From positions 1 to 64,000 of the forward strand of contig NZ_JACJJP010000005.1 in NCBI RefSeq assembly GCF_016900095.1: DNA of 64,000 nucleotides. Direction: 5' to 3'. Each line of letters starts with the position of its first letter. Position 1 is the stretch's first letter. The notes beneath the pieces were generated by a model. That model worked only from the letters and a program-made list of their open reading frames with translations. It had not been told where the DNA came from and did not search any database. This stretch comes from Gemmiger formicilis (lineage in GTDB: Bacteria; Bacillota; Clostridia; Oscillospirales; Ruminococcaceae). A program made the position numbers and the translations under genes. Shown one piece after another: positions 49,121 through 58,642 of the stretch.

Positions 49121-52100
49121 CTAAAAGGTCAACTTACCAACATAACTTTCCCCATTATAGGAAATGACGCGGACCTTGATGAGGTTCGAATCTTTTTCTT
49201 GGATAAGCTTCTTCCGCTTTTGTTTATTGATTGATTTTATAACTATGGGGTAGCATTCTTCTCCACGGATGAAAACGCCGGAAGCGGAATCGGTGTTAAC
49301 GGATTTCAGTTTTACTTCCACGATAGATCCATTGGCAATAACAGGGGCGGTATCTGTAGTAAGTTCAGCCGACTGCAATTTTGGCGGATTATGTTCTTCG
49401 GCGGAATGAGAAGAACCTTCCAGTAATTCTGCTAAGGTACCAGACTTGCTGGCACTGAAAAAAGAAACTTGATATTCAACGCTCGTGGTATTGCAAGAAG
49501 AATTGAGAATCACACAGGGAAGTTTTGGCTTTTGACATAGCTGCCTCACGACTTCTTCAATGCCGCCATAATATCGAATCTCGTCCTTCGGAAAACGCAT
49601 CAAGTCGTTGTCTACAGAGACACCAGCACGGGAGCCATTGACCGTGCCGTTAATCCATTTCCCGTTGGACGATTTTTCACCATCCTTAAAGCAGGCAGCT
49701 GCACCACGAGGGAGGCTCTCTATACGAGGAGAACTGACTTCTTTCGTGTTTGTTGAGGTGCTGGCAAAGGAAATTTTTGGGTAGACCTCTGCGCGGGCGC
49801 GCTGTAAAACTTCCTGGACGTTTAGGGATTCGCCAGAGCTCAAATCCGCAGAACCATAGGAAAGTGCAACGGTAGTTGTAACACTAAAGCCCATTATAAA
49901 AGCAACTTTGTGCCCAAGCTGGTTCGTGCTAAGAGAACTGGACGAATTCCGTCCAATGCGCATCCGTACTGGTTCGGATGACCATACCTGAGGATCGTAG
50001 ATTTCAAAATTCGCATTAGACTGATTCAGACAGTTACTGAAATGAGCGTGCACGATAACCGGGCGTGCATTTTGCAAATCCATATCTGCAACCATTTCTT
50101 CTTCTGTTCTACAAGCGGTCACATCAAACAGTTGTCCCATTTCTGTTTTATCAACCAGAAGATCCCTTGTACGCTCAATATTGCACCGACGTCGATCAAA
50201 GTCACCTGCGGCATCATATTGTGTGATACGCTGTATTAATCTTTTCAATTCATCGCGGGAAGAAAGGTTTCCGGATTTGATGGAAAGAAGCAGTAAAACT
50301 CTGCGATAATAATAGGGCTCCGGATTTCGATTGCTGCGGAACTGATCTTCCATTTCAACCCAACTTGCCGATGTAACAAGACCGCGTTCAATGGGAACGT
50401 TGAGGTGCTTGGACAATAGCATCCAATAGTGGAACATTTGGCTGCGCAGTCTGTAATCAGCATAGTTGTTAATATCGTAAGGCTTTTGTAGAAGGATGGT
50501 AATGTCTTCCAGGATCTTCTGGGCATTTTTGAGATTCCGGTAGAATGGTGTGGAAGGCGATTTGCTTCTGGCTTGATCAATCAAAGTGAAAATCAAATTG
50601 CGTAGAGCAATACCGTATCCGACTATATCTTCAGTTGCACGAAGAGAATCCACCTTGCTTTGATAGTACTCCACAGCCTGTTGATAGCTACCGAATAGAA
50701 TTTGGGACTGGAATCTGCTTTTATAGTCCCGAATTTTCGCGTCTGCAATATCGCCCAAATCCGTGTAGGAGGCTGCCTCCTGAGCTGCACTTATGAACTC
50801 GGACTGAAATTCCCGCGTGGTGGGATCCATTTTGGAAAGATCTTCAGCAGAACGGATACCGCGGATCCGGTATAAAAATTCCAGATATTTGAATAGAAGT
50901 TCCAGCTTGCTGGGATAACCGTAGTCTGGACTTCCGAAGCGAATAGTGTCGTCAAAATATCCGCACGCATCCTTCACATCGGTTTGAATGGCATTGCGAG
51001 CGGATGTGTCCCAATTATTTTCTTCTATGTGAAATTGCTCGTTCAATTTGTCCAGCAGGGAGCAACCCGCCATATGGTAAATATTGGGGTCTTCATCGGG
51101 CATATATGCTATAGCGTTGCAAAAACATTCGTAGGCTTTTGCATGATTATGTGCACCGCGGCTGTACATACGTCCTAAATGGGCATAAGAATGGGAAACA
51201 AGCCGTTGCGTCAGTTGCTGGACTCTGTCTGGACGAGAAGGGTTATCGGTTTGCTCTTTAAAAAAGCGGATGGCAAAAGGTTCAAATTTTTCTGCAAGAT
51301 GCTGCATGAGCATACGCTGATTTTCCGGAACATTGATTTCAATCATGAGGGCAGAGAGGTACTGATCTTGAGCCGTGGAACTGGGGGCTTTATTCTGAAT
51401 TAAAATTGAAATCAGAAGATCCATCAAATTTTCGGAAAGCTGTTGCCCCATATCAGCGATATGATCAATGAGACTATAGCTTAAATCATACAACGCGTTG
51501 GGAATGTTGTCATGAGATTTGTAATACTTTTCGCAATATAACTCAAAATAGCGCTGACTGAGCAGATGATGCATAAACCGATAGCAAACAGCGCCCGAAA
51601 TTTGGAGGTCAGTAGTGATCAGGCTGCTGGCTGCAGGAACCAGTGTCAGAAAATCCTGGCGAATATCAAGATTCAACAGCTTCCGGACCAAAGTGAAGGG
51701 AACGTTTTTGTAACCATAGCGGTCGCAGATGGCTATGAATGCCAGAACATCGGCATAGCGTCTTTCAGTACAACCGTTCAGTGCCTTATACACATACTCG
51801 TCGATGGAAAAATCCTTCTCCTTATAATAAAGGCCGATAATGAAAGGCGTGCGCATTTTTCCATGAATATCTCTGTCGAAGTTCCCGTCCTTGGCGCGCA
51901 AAATATCTTCCGGAAGGGAACTTACACTGCGGTATCGCTCTTTGAGAACTTGAATGTCCTTGTCTGGTATGGAAGCAAAAAACTCACAGTTTGCCTGTGG
52001 ATAATTCCGTAAAATGCTGTTGTCACTCCGGCAGGCGGCAACAAGAACACAACGCCGTTCCAGCCGGCAGACTGCTTCACACAAATTGCTGAAATAAGGT

Positions 52101-53950
52101 AATGTATCATCGGCAAGCAGAATAATTGGGGATTTTTGTAGTACGACATCATATAGATGTTCAATTTGTGATTTAAAAGACTTTTGGTTATATGTACGAA
52201 CTTCCAGAACGGCATAGTCGGTATGTAAGTCCCACACAAGCTGACGAGCCAAAGTGGTACCTCCGATACCTGCTGTATGATTTATAAAAAATAGACGCTT
52301 TTGGGGAATTTCTTGCGTCTGTCCTAACAAGCTGCGCATTTTTTGTTTCATCTTGTCAAAATCAACAGATTTGCGCAGACACGGGATAGTTTGATTGGCA
52401 ATCGTATTCCAGGATGCGGTTGCGCCGGAATAAAATTTCTGACGCAGTTCTTCGGAGTGGTCACTGCCCTCTTGTTCACAATTGTCATATAGAGCAAAGA
52501 AATCTGCTGCCAAGTTGTTTCTCTCATTTTCGGAGAGAGAAATAGGGCCGTTGAACCCCGGCAAAGAAAATGTGGTATCTAAAGATTCACGAGGGTGCCA
52601 ATAATTTTTGTTCTCGTAAAATGCTTTGTAAAACAAGGAAATGGGGGATAATTGATAACAAAAATGCTTCTGCATATCATCTCCGTCATCAAGATACTCG
52701 CTTTCCAGAATTTTTTCTTTGTTCGTGTTGGAAAGTCCGACCCATGTTATAAAGTAGTCTTTTGTTTTTAGAGTTTCGGATGTGAAAGCTTCGATGATAC
52801 ATTTGGTTAGAGAATAGTTGTCGGTTAAGACAACGACATGGATCATACGTTCACGCTTCTTGGCTTCGAGGAAAAGTTGGATAAAAACTTCTTTCATCCA
52901 ATTATAACATTGGATTTTTGAGGAGGTACCGGGAAGCCCTTTTAAGAACGATATATAGGAGGGAATGGAAGGTCCTTTGGGGGAAGGCACAAAATTATAG
53001 TTCTGATATTCGCCGCAACGGTACCATAGTGTTTGATCTACAGGAAGTCCATCCAGATTGTTGGCAATATCACGATACAGGACTTCCTTCAGGATTCTAT
53101 TGTGATTGACGGTGCTTAACAATCCTCCACAATCGGAATATCCGTCAAAATCAATGACAAGATTCCACGGAAGATTGGCAACGGCCTCCCGATAATCTCG
53201 GCGAATATCGTGTACAGAGTCGGTGATTAGGATGGAGGTAGTGTCGTTGAAGGAAAAGCTGCATGGCGGCATCAAAAATTTGTCATAGCAAAAGCCTTCG
53301 ATCGAAGAAGTGATATTGAGATCAAAAGTCGGGAGGGTATCGCAATAATCGGAATCCAGAAATATTAGCATTTCCCGGATGACATTATAACAACGTAACG
53401 CGGATAAACACAGGGTCCCTCGGGCAGCATGAACCAACTTGGAACGTGCACTGCGTTCAAAAAGCAGTGCATAAAAATCAATGGAAAAGGTACCAACCTC
53501 GTCGCGGAGGACTTTCGTGATAATTTCAGTCATCTTCCATACGTCAGCAGTACAATCAATCCAAGTCTTATTGCCATTTCCACTTGTATTGTAACTAATT
53601 CCGTGCCGACTCAGAAGAAAACCATCCGGAGTGTTAGGACCTATAGAATACATGGACAGGATAAGCTTTACCAAAGCATCTGACATCACAAAATAAGGGG
53701 CTTTGGCGCTATTAGCAAAGTCAAGATTGTTTTGAAAATCCTGTGCGATGTCAAAGTATGTTTTTGAAGCGTCACTCGTTTGGCTTAGCTCCTCCTCAAT
53801 TGTTTTGATACCCAACTCGAGTTCTGTTTTGAGCAACGCACTATAGTGCTCAAAGGAATGCTGGTACCAACGGGCAATATTTTGTACGTGTTGGTGATAT
53901 TCCTTTTTAAGCGTAGCGTTCTTTTCAATTTCATCACAAAATTTGAGCAT
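49121..53950 (-). CDS. SAMD9-like STAND NTPase, 1609 aa
   Basis: A giant soluble protein. Residues about 1-500 are unrecognised (a WNLVIDFDGYSDCGGLLSTVN block near 275-295 is striking). A P-loop is near 553-566: FINHTAGIGGTTLARQLVWDL, the GGTTLA form diagnostic of SAMD9-family STAND NTPases, followed by SPIILLADDTLP as Walker B and a VLVAACRSD sensor. About 680-830 looks like a winged-helix region, 850-1280 TPR-like helices, and 1530-1605 (GSIVEVKLKSVN...VRVISYNGESYVGKL) an OB-fold. The same architecture occurs in animal antiviral SAMD9. RBS AAGAAGGTGA. It is AT-rich and alone on the minus strand. Confidence 0.75.
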   Translation of the reverse strand: MLKFCDEIEKNATLKKEYHQHVQNIARWYQHSFEHYSALLKTELELGIKTIEEELSQTSDASKTYFDIAQDFQNNLDFANSAKAPYFVMSDALVKLILSMYSIGPNTPDGFLLSRHGISYNTSGNGNKTWIDCTADVWKMTEIITKVLRDEVGTFSIDFYALLFERSARSKLVHAARGTLCLSALRCYNVIREMLIFLDSDYCDTLPTFDLNITSSIEGFCYDKFLMPPCSFSFNDTTSILITDSVHDIRRDYREAVANLPWNLVIDFDGYSDCGGLLSTVNHNRILKEVLYRDIANNLDGLPVDQTLWYRCGEYQNYNFVPSPKGPSIPSYISFLKGLPGTSSKIQCYNWMKEVFIQLFLEAKKRERMIHVVVLTDNYSLTKCIIEAFTSETLKTKDYFITWVGLSNTNKEKILESEYLDDGDDMQKHFCYQLSPISLFYKAFYENKNYWHPRESLDTTFSLPGFNGPISLSENERNNLAADFFALYDNCEQEGSDHSEELRQKFYSGATASWNTIANQTIPCLRKSVDFDKMKQKMRSLLGQTQEIPQKRLFFINHTAGIGGTTLARQLVWDLHTDYAVLEVRTYNQKSFKSQIEHLYDVVLQKSPIILLADDTLPYFSNLCEAVCRLERRCVLVAACRSDNSILRNYPQANCEFFASIPDKDIQVLKERYRSVSSLPEDILRAKDGNFDRDIHGKMRTPFIIGLYYKEKDFSIDEYVYKALNGCTERRYADVLAFIAICDRYGYKNVPFTLVRKLLNLDIRQDFLTLVPAASSLITTDLQISGAVCYRFMHHLLSQRYFELYCEKYYKSHDNIPNALYDLSYSLIDHIADMGQQLSENLMDLLISILIQNKAPSSTAQDQYLSALMIEINVPENQRMLMQHLAEKFEPFAIRFFKEQTDNPSRPDRVQQLTQRLVSHSYAHLGRMYSRGAHNHAKAYECFCNAIAYMPDEDPNIYHMAGCSLLDKLNEQFHIEENNWDTSARNAIQTDVKDACGYFDDTIRFGSPDYGYPSKLELLFKYLEFLYRIRGIRSAEDLSKMDPTTREFQSEFISAAQEAASYTDLGDIADAKIRDYKSRFQSQILFGSYQQAVEYYQSKVDSLRATEDIVGYGIALRNLIFTLIDQARSKSPSTPFYRNLKNAQKILEDITILLQKPYDINNYADYRLRSQMFHYWMLLSKHLNVPIERGLVTSASWVEMEDQFRSNRNPEPYYYRRVLLLLSIKSGNLSSRDELKRLIQRITQYDAAGDFDRRRCNIERTRDLLVDKTEMGQLFDVTACRTEEEMVADMDLQNARPVIVHAHFSNCLNQSNANFEIYDPQVWSSEPVRMRIGRNSSSSLSTNQLGHKVAFIMGFSVTTTVALSYGSADLSSGESLNVQEVLQRARAEVYPKISFASTSTNTKEVSSPRIESLPRGAAACFKDGEKSSNGKWINGTVNGSRAGVSVDNDLMRFPKDEIRYYGGIEEVVRQLCQKPKLPCVILNSSCNTTSVEYQVSFFSASKSGTLAELLEGSSHSAEEHNPPKLQSAELTTDTAPVIANGSIVEVKLKSVNTDSASGVFIRGEECYPIVIKSINKQKRKKLIQEKDSNLIKVRVISYNGESYVGKLTF

Positions 53951-54105
53951 GGAATTTTCACCTTCTTGTTATATGTTTTGGCTACAGAACAGCAGAAAAA
54001 TACAAGCTTATGAGGAAAACGCAAAAACAATGGCTGTGAAAAGTGCAAAAAACTATTAGCTTTGCCATATAGTTATTGTAGCACCAATTCGAAAGGAGGA
54101 CAACA

Positions 54106-54180
54106 TTGAATGTAAAACGGAAAATTGAGGAGGAAGGCACCGCGTGCCTTATTTCAGATACTGTTCCAGCGCCGCTTTGA
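54106..54180 (+). other. RBS with a 24-codon stub ORF
   Basis: AAAGGAGG at 54092-54098 precedes TTG and 24 codons (MNVKRKIEEEGTACLIS...). It runs into the antisense 3' end of the WYL gene, so it looks like the beginning of a gene whose remainder was replaced. Confidence 0.3.
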
Positions 54181-55246
54181 AATAAGCCTGAATTTCTCTG
54201 GCAAAAGATTGGGGTGCCAGGATTTTGGCGTCCGCACCAAACCGGATAAAGTAGCTCCGGGCCTGGAATTGGCTGCAATGAAATACATAGATGTGATCGG
54301 GCAGTTTTCGAACATAGCGGGGCCGTCTGTAGAGGATGCGGCGGTAGAGATCTTCTCCGTTTTCGGTGAGCTGAACACGGATTTCCGAAGGAGACTCCGA
54401 GGAAGAAAGAAATTCGATATCTTTGCGGCGTATTTCTCCTTCCAGCCTTTTTTGCAGCAAAGCCCATTCCTTTTCCGGTAAATTTTGCTCGGTACAGTTC
54501 TGAACCTGTGCCAAAGAAGTCAACCGCGTCGCTTTTGGAAGATAATCACCGGACTTTGAAATTTGGTACCCCACCAGATAGTTGTAACGCTGCTCCCGGT
54601 CGGATTGAATACGGAAAGGCAGCAAGGTATAGGTCCGGCGCGATTTATGGAGTGTGACAAAAAGGGCAGTGCGCTGTTCAATAGCGTTTCGGATGTCTTT
54701 GAGCATCGTATTGTAAAAGATGAGTTCGCGTTGCTGGTCCGGAAGCAATGCGTATTCCTCCAGAAGTATTTTGATCTCAACACTGACACTGTCCTGCGCA
54801 GAGGCAATCTTGAGCGGAAGCAGATATTCCTCAAAATAGGATAAGAGCGCGCTCTGAGCCCGGACGGTCAGTCGTATGTAATAAGAGTCGCCGCGCGTTT
54901 GCCGCCAGCCTGTGCGCAAGGCAAGAAAGAGATCAAGCGTGTGATTGTGCAGTATCGAAAGGACGTCTTTTTGATCGGATAAAAGGGTGTCAAATTCCTG
55001 CTGCCGCTGTTTCATTTGTCTCATGGCCGGAGGGGTCTGGTCCAGAAAGCCTATGAGCAGATGATTGACTACGGCGGAAGGAAGCCGATGATTTTCCCAG
55101 GCGCGGTCCAGCTGTTTGAAGTCACAGCAACGGAACGTGTCGGCATCCTGCATCAGGACCTCGTAAGCGCGGGAACTCAGGTTCAAGTGCAGCTTGTTTT
55201 CCACCACGGCGTTGCCTTGACTTTGCTGAAGATCGAAAAATGTCAT
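54149..55246 (-). CDS. WYL-domain transcriptional regulator
   Basis: 365 aa. The centre has TYTLLPFRIQSDREQRYNYLVGYQ, the WYL ligand-binding core, and the C-terminus is a WCX-like domain (HIYVFHCSQFQARSYFIRFGADAKILAPQSF). The N-terminal part is helical without a clear winged helix. WYL proteins control many defence operons, sensing nucleic acid or nucleotides. ATG at 55244-55246 is used because GGGAG is 8 nt upstream. Divergent from the small-ORF/GIY-YIG/HEPN genes. Confidence 0.8.
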   Translation of the reverse strand: MTFFDLQQSQGNAVVENKLHLNLSSRAYEVLMQDADTFRCCDFKQLDRAWENHRLPSAVVNHLLIGFLDQTPPAMRQMKQRQQEFDTLLSDQKDVLSILHNHTLDLFLALRTGWRQTRGDSYYIRLTVRAQSALLSYFEEYLLPLKIASAQDSVSVEIKILLEEYALLPDQQRELIFYNTMLKDIRNAIEQRTALFVTLHKSRRTYTLLPFRIQSDREQRYNYLVGYQISKSGDYLPKATRLTSLAQVQNCTEQNLPEKEWALLQKRLEGEIRRKDIEFLSSSESPSEIRVQLTENGEDLYRRILYRRPRYVRKLPDHIYVFHCSQFQARSYFIRFGADAKILAPQSFAREIQAYFKAALEQYLK

Positions 55247-55262
55247 TTGCCTCACTCCCTAT

Positions 55263-55377
55263 TATTCCGATATTGGAATAAAATATATAAAATTATAAAA
55301 CAAAAATAACGAAATTGCAATTTATTTTATTAAAATCTGGAATAAAAATATGGTATATTTATCACTTTTTTTATTCC
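55263..55377. promoter_or_regulatory. Divergent control region with GGAATA repeats
   Basis: A perfect palindrome TATTCC-GATATT-GGAATA (55263-55280), then GGAATAAAA (55339) and TTATTCC (55371) in a very AT-rich spacer. These are probably binding sites for the adjacent WYL regulator, controlling itself and the divergent cluster. Confidence 0.55.
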
Positions 55378-55463
55378 GAATGAAATGATAAAATAAAAAC
55401 AGACACCGGGGATCCGATGGGCGGATCTGGAAAACGGCGGAAATTCAGGAAGGAGAGATAAGG

Positions 55464-55637
55464 ATGGATCCGAATACGATTGCATCATGGGGCAGCCTGG
55501 GCTGCCTGCTGGGAGGGGCGCTGGCGGAGATCAGCGATTCTTCCGCAGTAAAAGGAAGCGCGGTAGGAACGTTGGCAGGTCTTGGCGTAGGGGTACTCTG
55601 TGAAGTTTCCCAAAGCCTGGATCTGGATGACGAGTGA
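55464..55637 (+). CDS. 57-aa glycine-rich small membrane protein
   Basis: MDPNTIASWGSLGCLLGGALAE and a second segment GSAVGTLAGLGVGVLCEVSQ give two glycine-zipper-like hydrophobic stretches, ending in SLDLDDE. AAGGAGAGATAAGG precedes the ATG. Its size and first position in a WYL-controlled cluster suggest a membrane-acting peptide such as a toxin or anchor; this is inference. Confidence 0.55.
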   Translation: MDPNTIASWGSLGCLLGGALAEISDSSAVKGSAVGTLAGLGVGVLCEVSQSLDLDDE

Positions 55638-55681
55638 TTCCGGCAGGAAAAACATCTTGTGGACAAGGAGGAACGGCGACA

Positions 55682-56014
55682 ATGGCAATTTATAAAGTGG
55701 GACGTCCGATGAAGTACAATCCTTGTACGGGTGCGGGACACAAACCGCCCCAAAGTCCCGGAGAATACCGGATGCGCGACAAGACAGGGCAGATCTTTTA
55801 CATAGGGGAAACCAACAATCTGGCCCGGCGGACAGGAGAGCACAGGCGCAGCGGAAAGCTGCCAACGGACGGCAGTGCTACCTTGGAGTACAAAATAGCG
55901 GATGGCCGTTCCAGTTCCCGCACACGGCGCGAACACGAGCAGCACTCCATCCGCAAGCACAGTCCTACCCAAAACAAATCCAAAGGAGGTGAAGGGCGTC
56001 TGGCCCGGCGTTAA
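55682..56014 (+). CDS. GIY-YIG-like small nuclease
   Basis: 110 aa. PGEYRMRDKTGQIFYIGETNNLARRTGEH (about 25-53) fits the GIY-YIG fold: the first strand, YIGE and the catalytic-position Arg-x-x-x-H segment; the family Glu may be in RTRREHEQHS. GIY-YIG proteins nick DNA in repair, restriction and homing. The N-terminal 20 residues resemble a DUF-type basic arm. AAGGAGG 9 nt upstream of ATG. It is 44 bp after the small membrane protein gene. Confidence 0.65.
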   Translation: MAIYKVGRPMKYNPCTGAGHKPPQSPGEYRMRDKTGQIFYIGETNNLARRTGEHRRSGKLPTDGSATLEYKIADGRSSSRTRREHEQHSIRKHSPTQNKSKGGEGRLARR

Positions 56015-56030
56015 AACGGAAAAATGAATG

Positions 56031-56058
56031 AAAAAGCGGCGGTTTCGCCGCTTTTTTT
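56031..56058 (+). terminator. Terminator after the GIY-YIG gene
   Basis: AAAAAGCGGCG pairs with CGCCGCTTTTTTT around GTTT. Confidence 0.9.
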
Positions 56059-56164
56059 GTTGGTGCAGGATACCGATGGATTCCTCTGTGTGATATACTG
56101 GGTATAAAGACGCAAGGCCGATGGATGGAGGCTCTCAGAAGAGCAAGAATCTGCGGAGGAAACC

Positions 56165-58594
56165 ATGAAACAAAGCGATGTTACATATATATGTCAGTTG
56201 GTTAGGAACAAACAGTATGAAGAGGCCGTGATCTGTTGCAGTCGGTACAAAAGGACGGCCTTTACGCAGAAGATGCTGGCTCTGGCTTATGGTGGATTGC
56301 AGATGGTGCCGGAAAAAAATCAGGCCTACGAATGGGTGCGGAAGTGCTATGAAGCCCATGCAGAGGATGGAACCGGAAAGATATACCGTTTGCTGGGGGA
56401 TTTATACGGGAATCAGGAGACGCCCTTTTATAGCCCGGCAAAGCAATTCTCTTGTTACGAGAAAGCCCGCGACAGCGGGGATGAGCAGGCAATCTGGAAG
56501 TTGGCTTGGTGCTATGCCTGTGGCAGAGGATGTCTGCCGGACGGCAAAAAAGCGTTTGCCGAGATACAGGTCGAAGTGGCACAAAACCCGGAGCTCGAAA
56601 TTTATCTTGGCATTTTCTATGATTATGGCATTGGTGTGAGACGCGACCATAAACGGGCTGTTGCCATTTACACAAAGTTCTTGGACAGCGAGCAGCAGAG
56701 AATACAGAAACTGGCCCAATTCCATTTGGGAATCTGCTATTATCATGGCGCAGGCGTGAGAAAAAGCCTGGAAAAAGCGGCAAGCTTTTTTAAAAAATGC
56801 AGCGATACTTTTCCGGTAGCTGATTTATATAAAAAAATCATCGAAACGGAAAACAGCGAAGCGGCCTGCGGGGTAGGGATAATTTATTCGACCGGAGATG
56901 ACGAGGAAGGGATTCCACAAGATTTTGCCCGGGCTTGTGAGATGTGGGAAAAGGCATACCAAATGAGTCGGGATCCTGAGTATGCTGTCCTGATGGGGCA
57001 AGTGTACCTGAAAGGAACAGGAAAACGTCAGGACTTTGCAAAGGCAAGACAGTGGTTTCAGCAGGCAGATACCGAAGCGGCCCGCTTGTTTTTGGGAATC
57101 ATGGCCTATTATGGCTGCGGGAAAGCGAAAAATCTGCATAAAGCTGTTAAAATTTTCCGCGCAGCGTTATGGCAAGAAAATGATGTGGCGCGCTTTTTTC
57201 TGGCACTGTGTTATCTGCGTGGCGAAGGGGTAAGCCGGAACAGACAAGAGGCTTACAAACTGCTGACAAATGCGCAAGGCGACGAAAAAGATTCTTTTTT
57301 TACCCGGGTATGCTGCGGTGTGGCAGCACTGATGATTCTGGAAAGGCCGGAACTGTATTCTCAAAAGGTACAAGCGCTGCAAACGCTGAAACGGCTAGGA
57401 AACTTCGAAGTGGTGTGGGAAGCAGACAGAGAGTATATTGAGAGAACAAAAGCATCGCCGGAAGTAATCCGAACGATCATTAACCTGTTGCTGGATGGGA
57501 TTCGCGGGACATTTATGCCCGGACCATTCTATAAGGCATATGGCAGTCTTCATAATTTTAGTGACTTTCAGAAAGTGTGTATAAGAGGCTTGTCGCTGCG
57601 TTCCATAAAAGATCTTCATTCTCTGCATAAATACGCAGAACAAGAGACCACTGCCGATAAGGAACAGCGGGAACAAACGCTGCTGCAGAAACAGATTCTG
57701 CAAGGAACACAGATCCTGCAGGGACAACTGCAGCAGGGACTGCAGACACTGACCCGTGTTGAAAAAAAGGTGGATGCAATACCAGACCAGATCGTAAAAC
57801 GGCTTGCAGAGGAAATGCAGAACCACGTGGAAGCTTTGAACCGGGAACTGCCGGGACTGCCGCCACAGCAGCAGGAGGAAAAAATCTCGCTTTTTGTGCA
57901 GCGGCAGAGTGATCGGGTATACAGCGAACTGGAACAGCAGGCAGATCTCTGCGTGCAGCGAGAACGGCTGCATCTGCGGGAACTGTTTGGAAAACACTGG
58001 GATAAACTGGAGAAGAGCTCGCAGAACGGGCTGGTCTCGACCGCCGTTTTGTGGAGCCGGCTGGAATGCATTCAGGAAAAGGAATTTGACTTCCGTGGCG
58101 TCTGTATTACGGCGGTTTCCGCATTGGAGCAGGAACTGGGCAAGCACCTCTTTTTTGGGTTTCAGTATAGGCTCAAAGAACAAGAAAAAGTTGCGTATGA
58201 AGTATGGCCAAAAGTGCTGCGATTTGAAAATAAGAACGGCTCCTGGGAACCAAACCGCAGATTTACGCTGGGAATGTTGCCCTACCTTTTTCAAGCGGAT
58301 GACGGCGAAGAGAAGCGGAGCTGGCTGCGGGAGTATCTGGCCTCGATTGTGGCTGAATGTTACCAGGAGGACCCCCTGCAGCCTTTTGTAGGGAAAAAGG
58401 AAGGGGAGAGAAGTCTTTTGGAGCGGTGCGAGGAAGTCCGCAAACGCTACCGGAATCCTTCGGCGCATAGCGGGAATATCAGCAAAAAGAAAGCACAGGA
58501 GTGTTACATAGAGGTCATTGGCAGGCGGGAGGCACTGCAGGATCAGAAAGAGATTACGGGACTGTTGCTTCAATTTATGAAAATACTTCGCTGA
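56165..58594 (+). CDS. Sel1-repeat protein with C-terminal HEPN-like domain
   Basis: 809 aa. Residues 30-390 comprise about nine Sel1-like repeats (for example LGIFYDYGIGVRRDHKRAV, LGICYYHGAGVRKSLEKA, LGIMAYYGCGKAKNLHKA). About 500-600 is a Gln/Glu-rich coiled coil, and the C-terminus is helical with YRNPSAHSG near 763-770, an RxxxxH motif as in HEPN RNases. Thus a repeat-sensor fused to a possible RNase toxin, a layout known in abortive infection proteins. The catalytic assignment is inference. GGAGGAAACC precedes the ATG. The gene is monocistronic, closed by a terminator. Confidence 0.65.
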   Translation: MKQSDVTYICQLVRNKQYEEAVICCSRYKRTAFTQKMLALAYGGLQMVPEKNQAYEWVRKCYEAHAEDGTGKIYRLLGDLYGNQETPFYSPAKQFSCYEKARDSGDEQAIWKLAWCYACGRGCLPDGKKAFAEIQVEVAQNPELEIYLGIFYDYGIGVRRDHKRAVAIYTKFLDSEQQRIQKLAQFHLGICYYHGAGVRKSLEKAASFFKKCSDTFPVADLYKKIIETENSEAACGVGIIYSTGDDEEGIPQDFARACEMWEKAYQMSRDPEYAVLMGQVYLKGTGKRQDFAKARQWFQQADTEAARLFLGIMAYYGCGKAKNLHKAVKIFRAALWQENDVARFFLALCYLRGEGVSRNRQEAYKLLTNAQGDEKDSFFTRVCCGVAALMILERPELYSQKVQALQTLKRLGNFEVVWEADREYIERTKASPEVIRTIINLLLDGIRGTFMPGPFYKAYGSLHNFSDFQKVCIRGLSLRSIKDLHSLHKYAEQETTADKEQREQTLLQKQILQGTQILQGQLQQGLQTLTRVEKKVDAIPDQIVKRLAEEMQNHVEALNRELPGLPPQQQEEKISLFVQRQSDRVYSELEQQADLCVQRERLHLRELFGKHWDKLEKSSQNGLVSTAVLWSRLECIQEKEFDFRGVCITAVSALEQELGKHLFFGFQYRLKEQEKVAYEVWPKVLRFENKNGSWEPNRRFTLGMLPYLFQADDGEEKRSWLREYLASIVAECYQEDPLQPFVGKKEGERSLLERCEEVRKRYRNPSAHSGNISKKKAQECYIEVIGRREALQDQKEITGLLLQFMKILR

Positions 58595-58606
58595 AACGCA
58601 CAGATA

Positions 58607-58636
58607 AGCCCCCATGGATTTTCCATGGGGGCTGTT
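58607..58636. terminator. Bidirectional terminator
   Basis: AGCCCCCATGGA and its complement with TTTT on the right side. It separates the plus-strand HEPN-like gene from the minus-strand membrane protein. Confidence 0.85.
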
Positions 58637-58642
58637 TTCTGT

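Noticed and set aside
49170-49180. GGTTCGAATC as a further tRNA T-arm
   Set aside because: It lies inside the coding sequence of the SAMD9-like gene and no tRNA can be folded around it.
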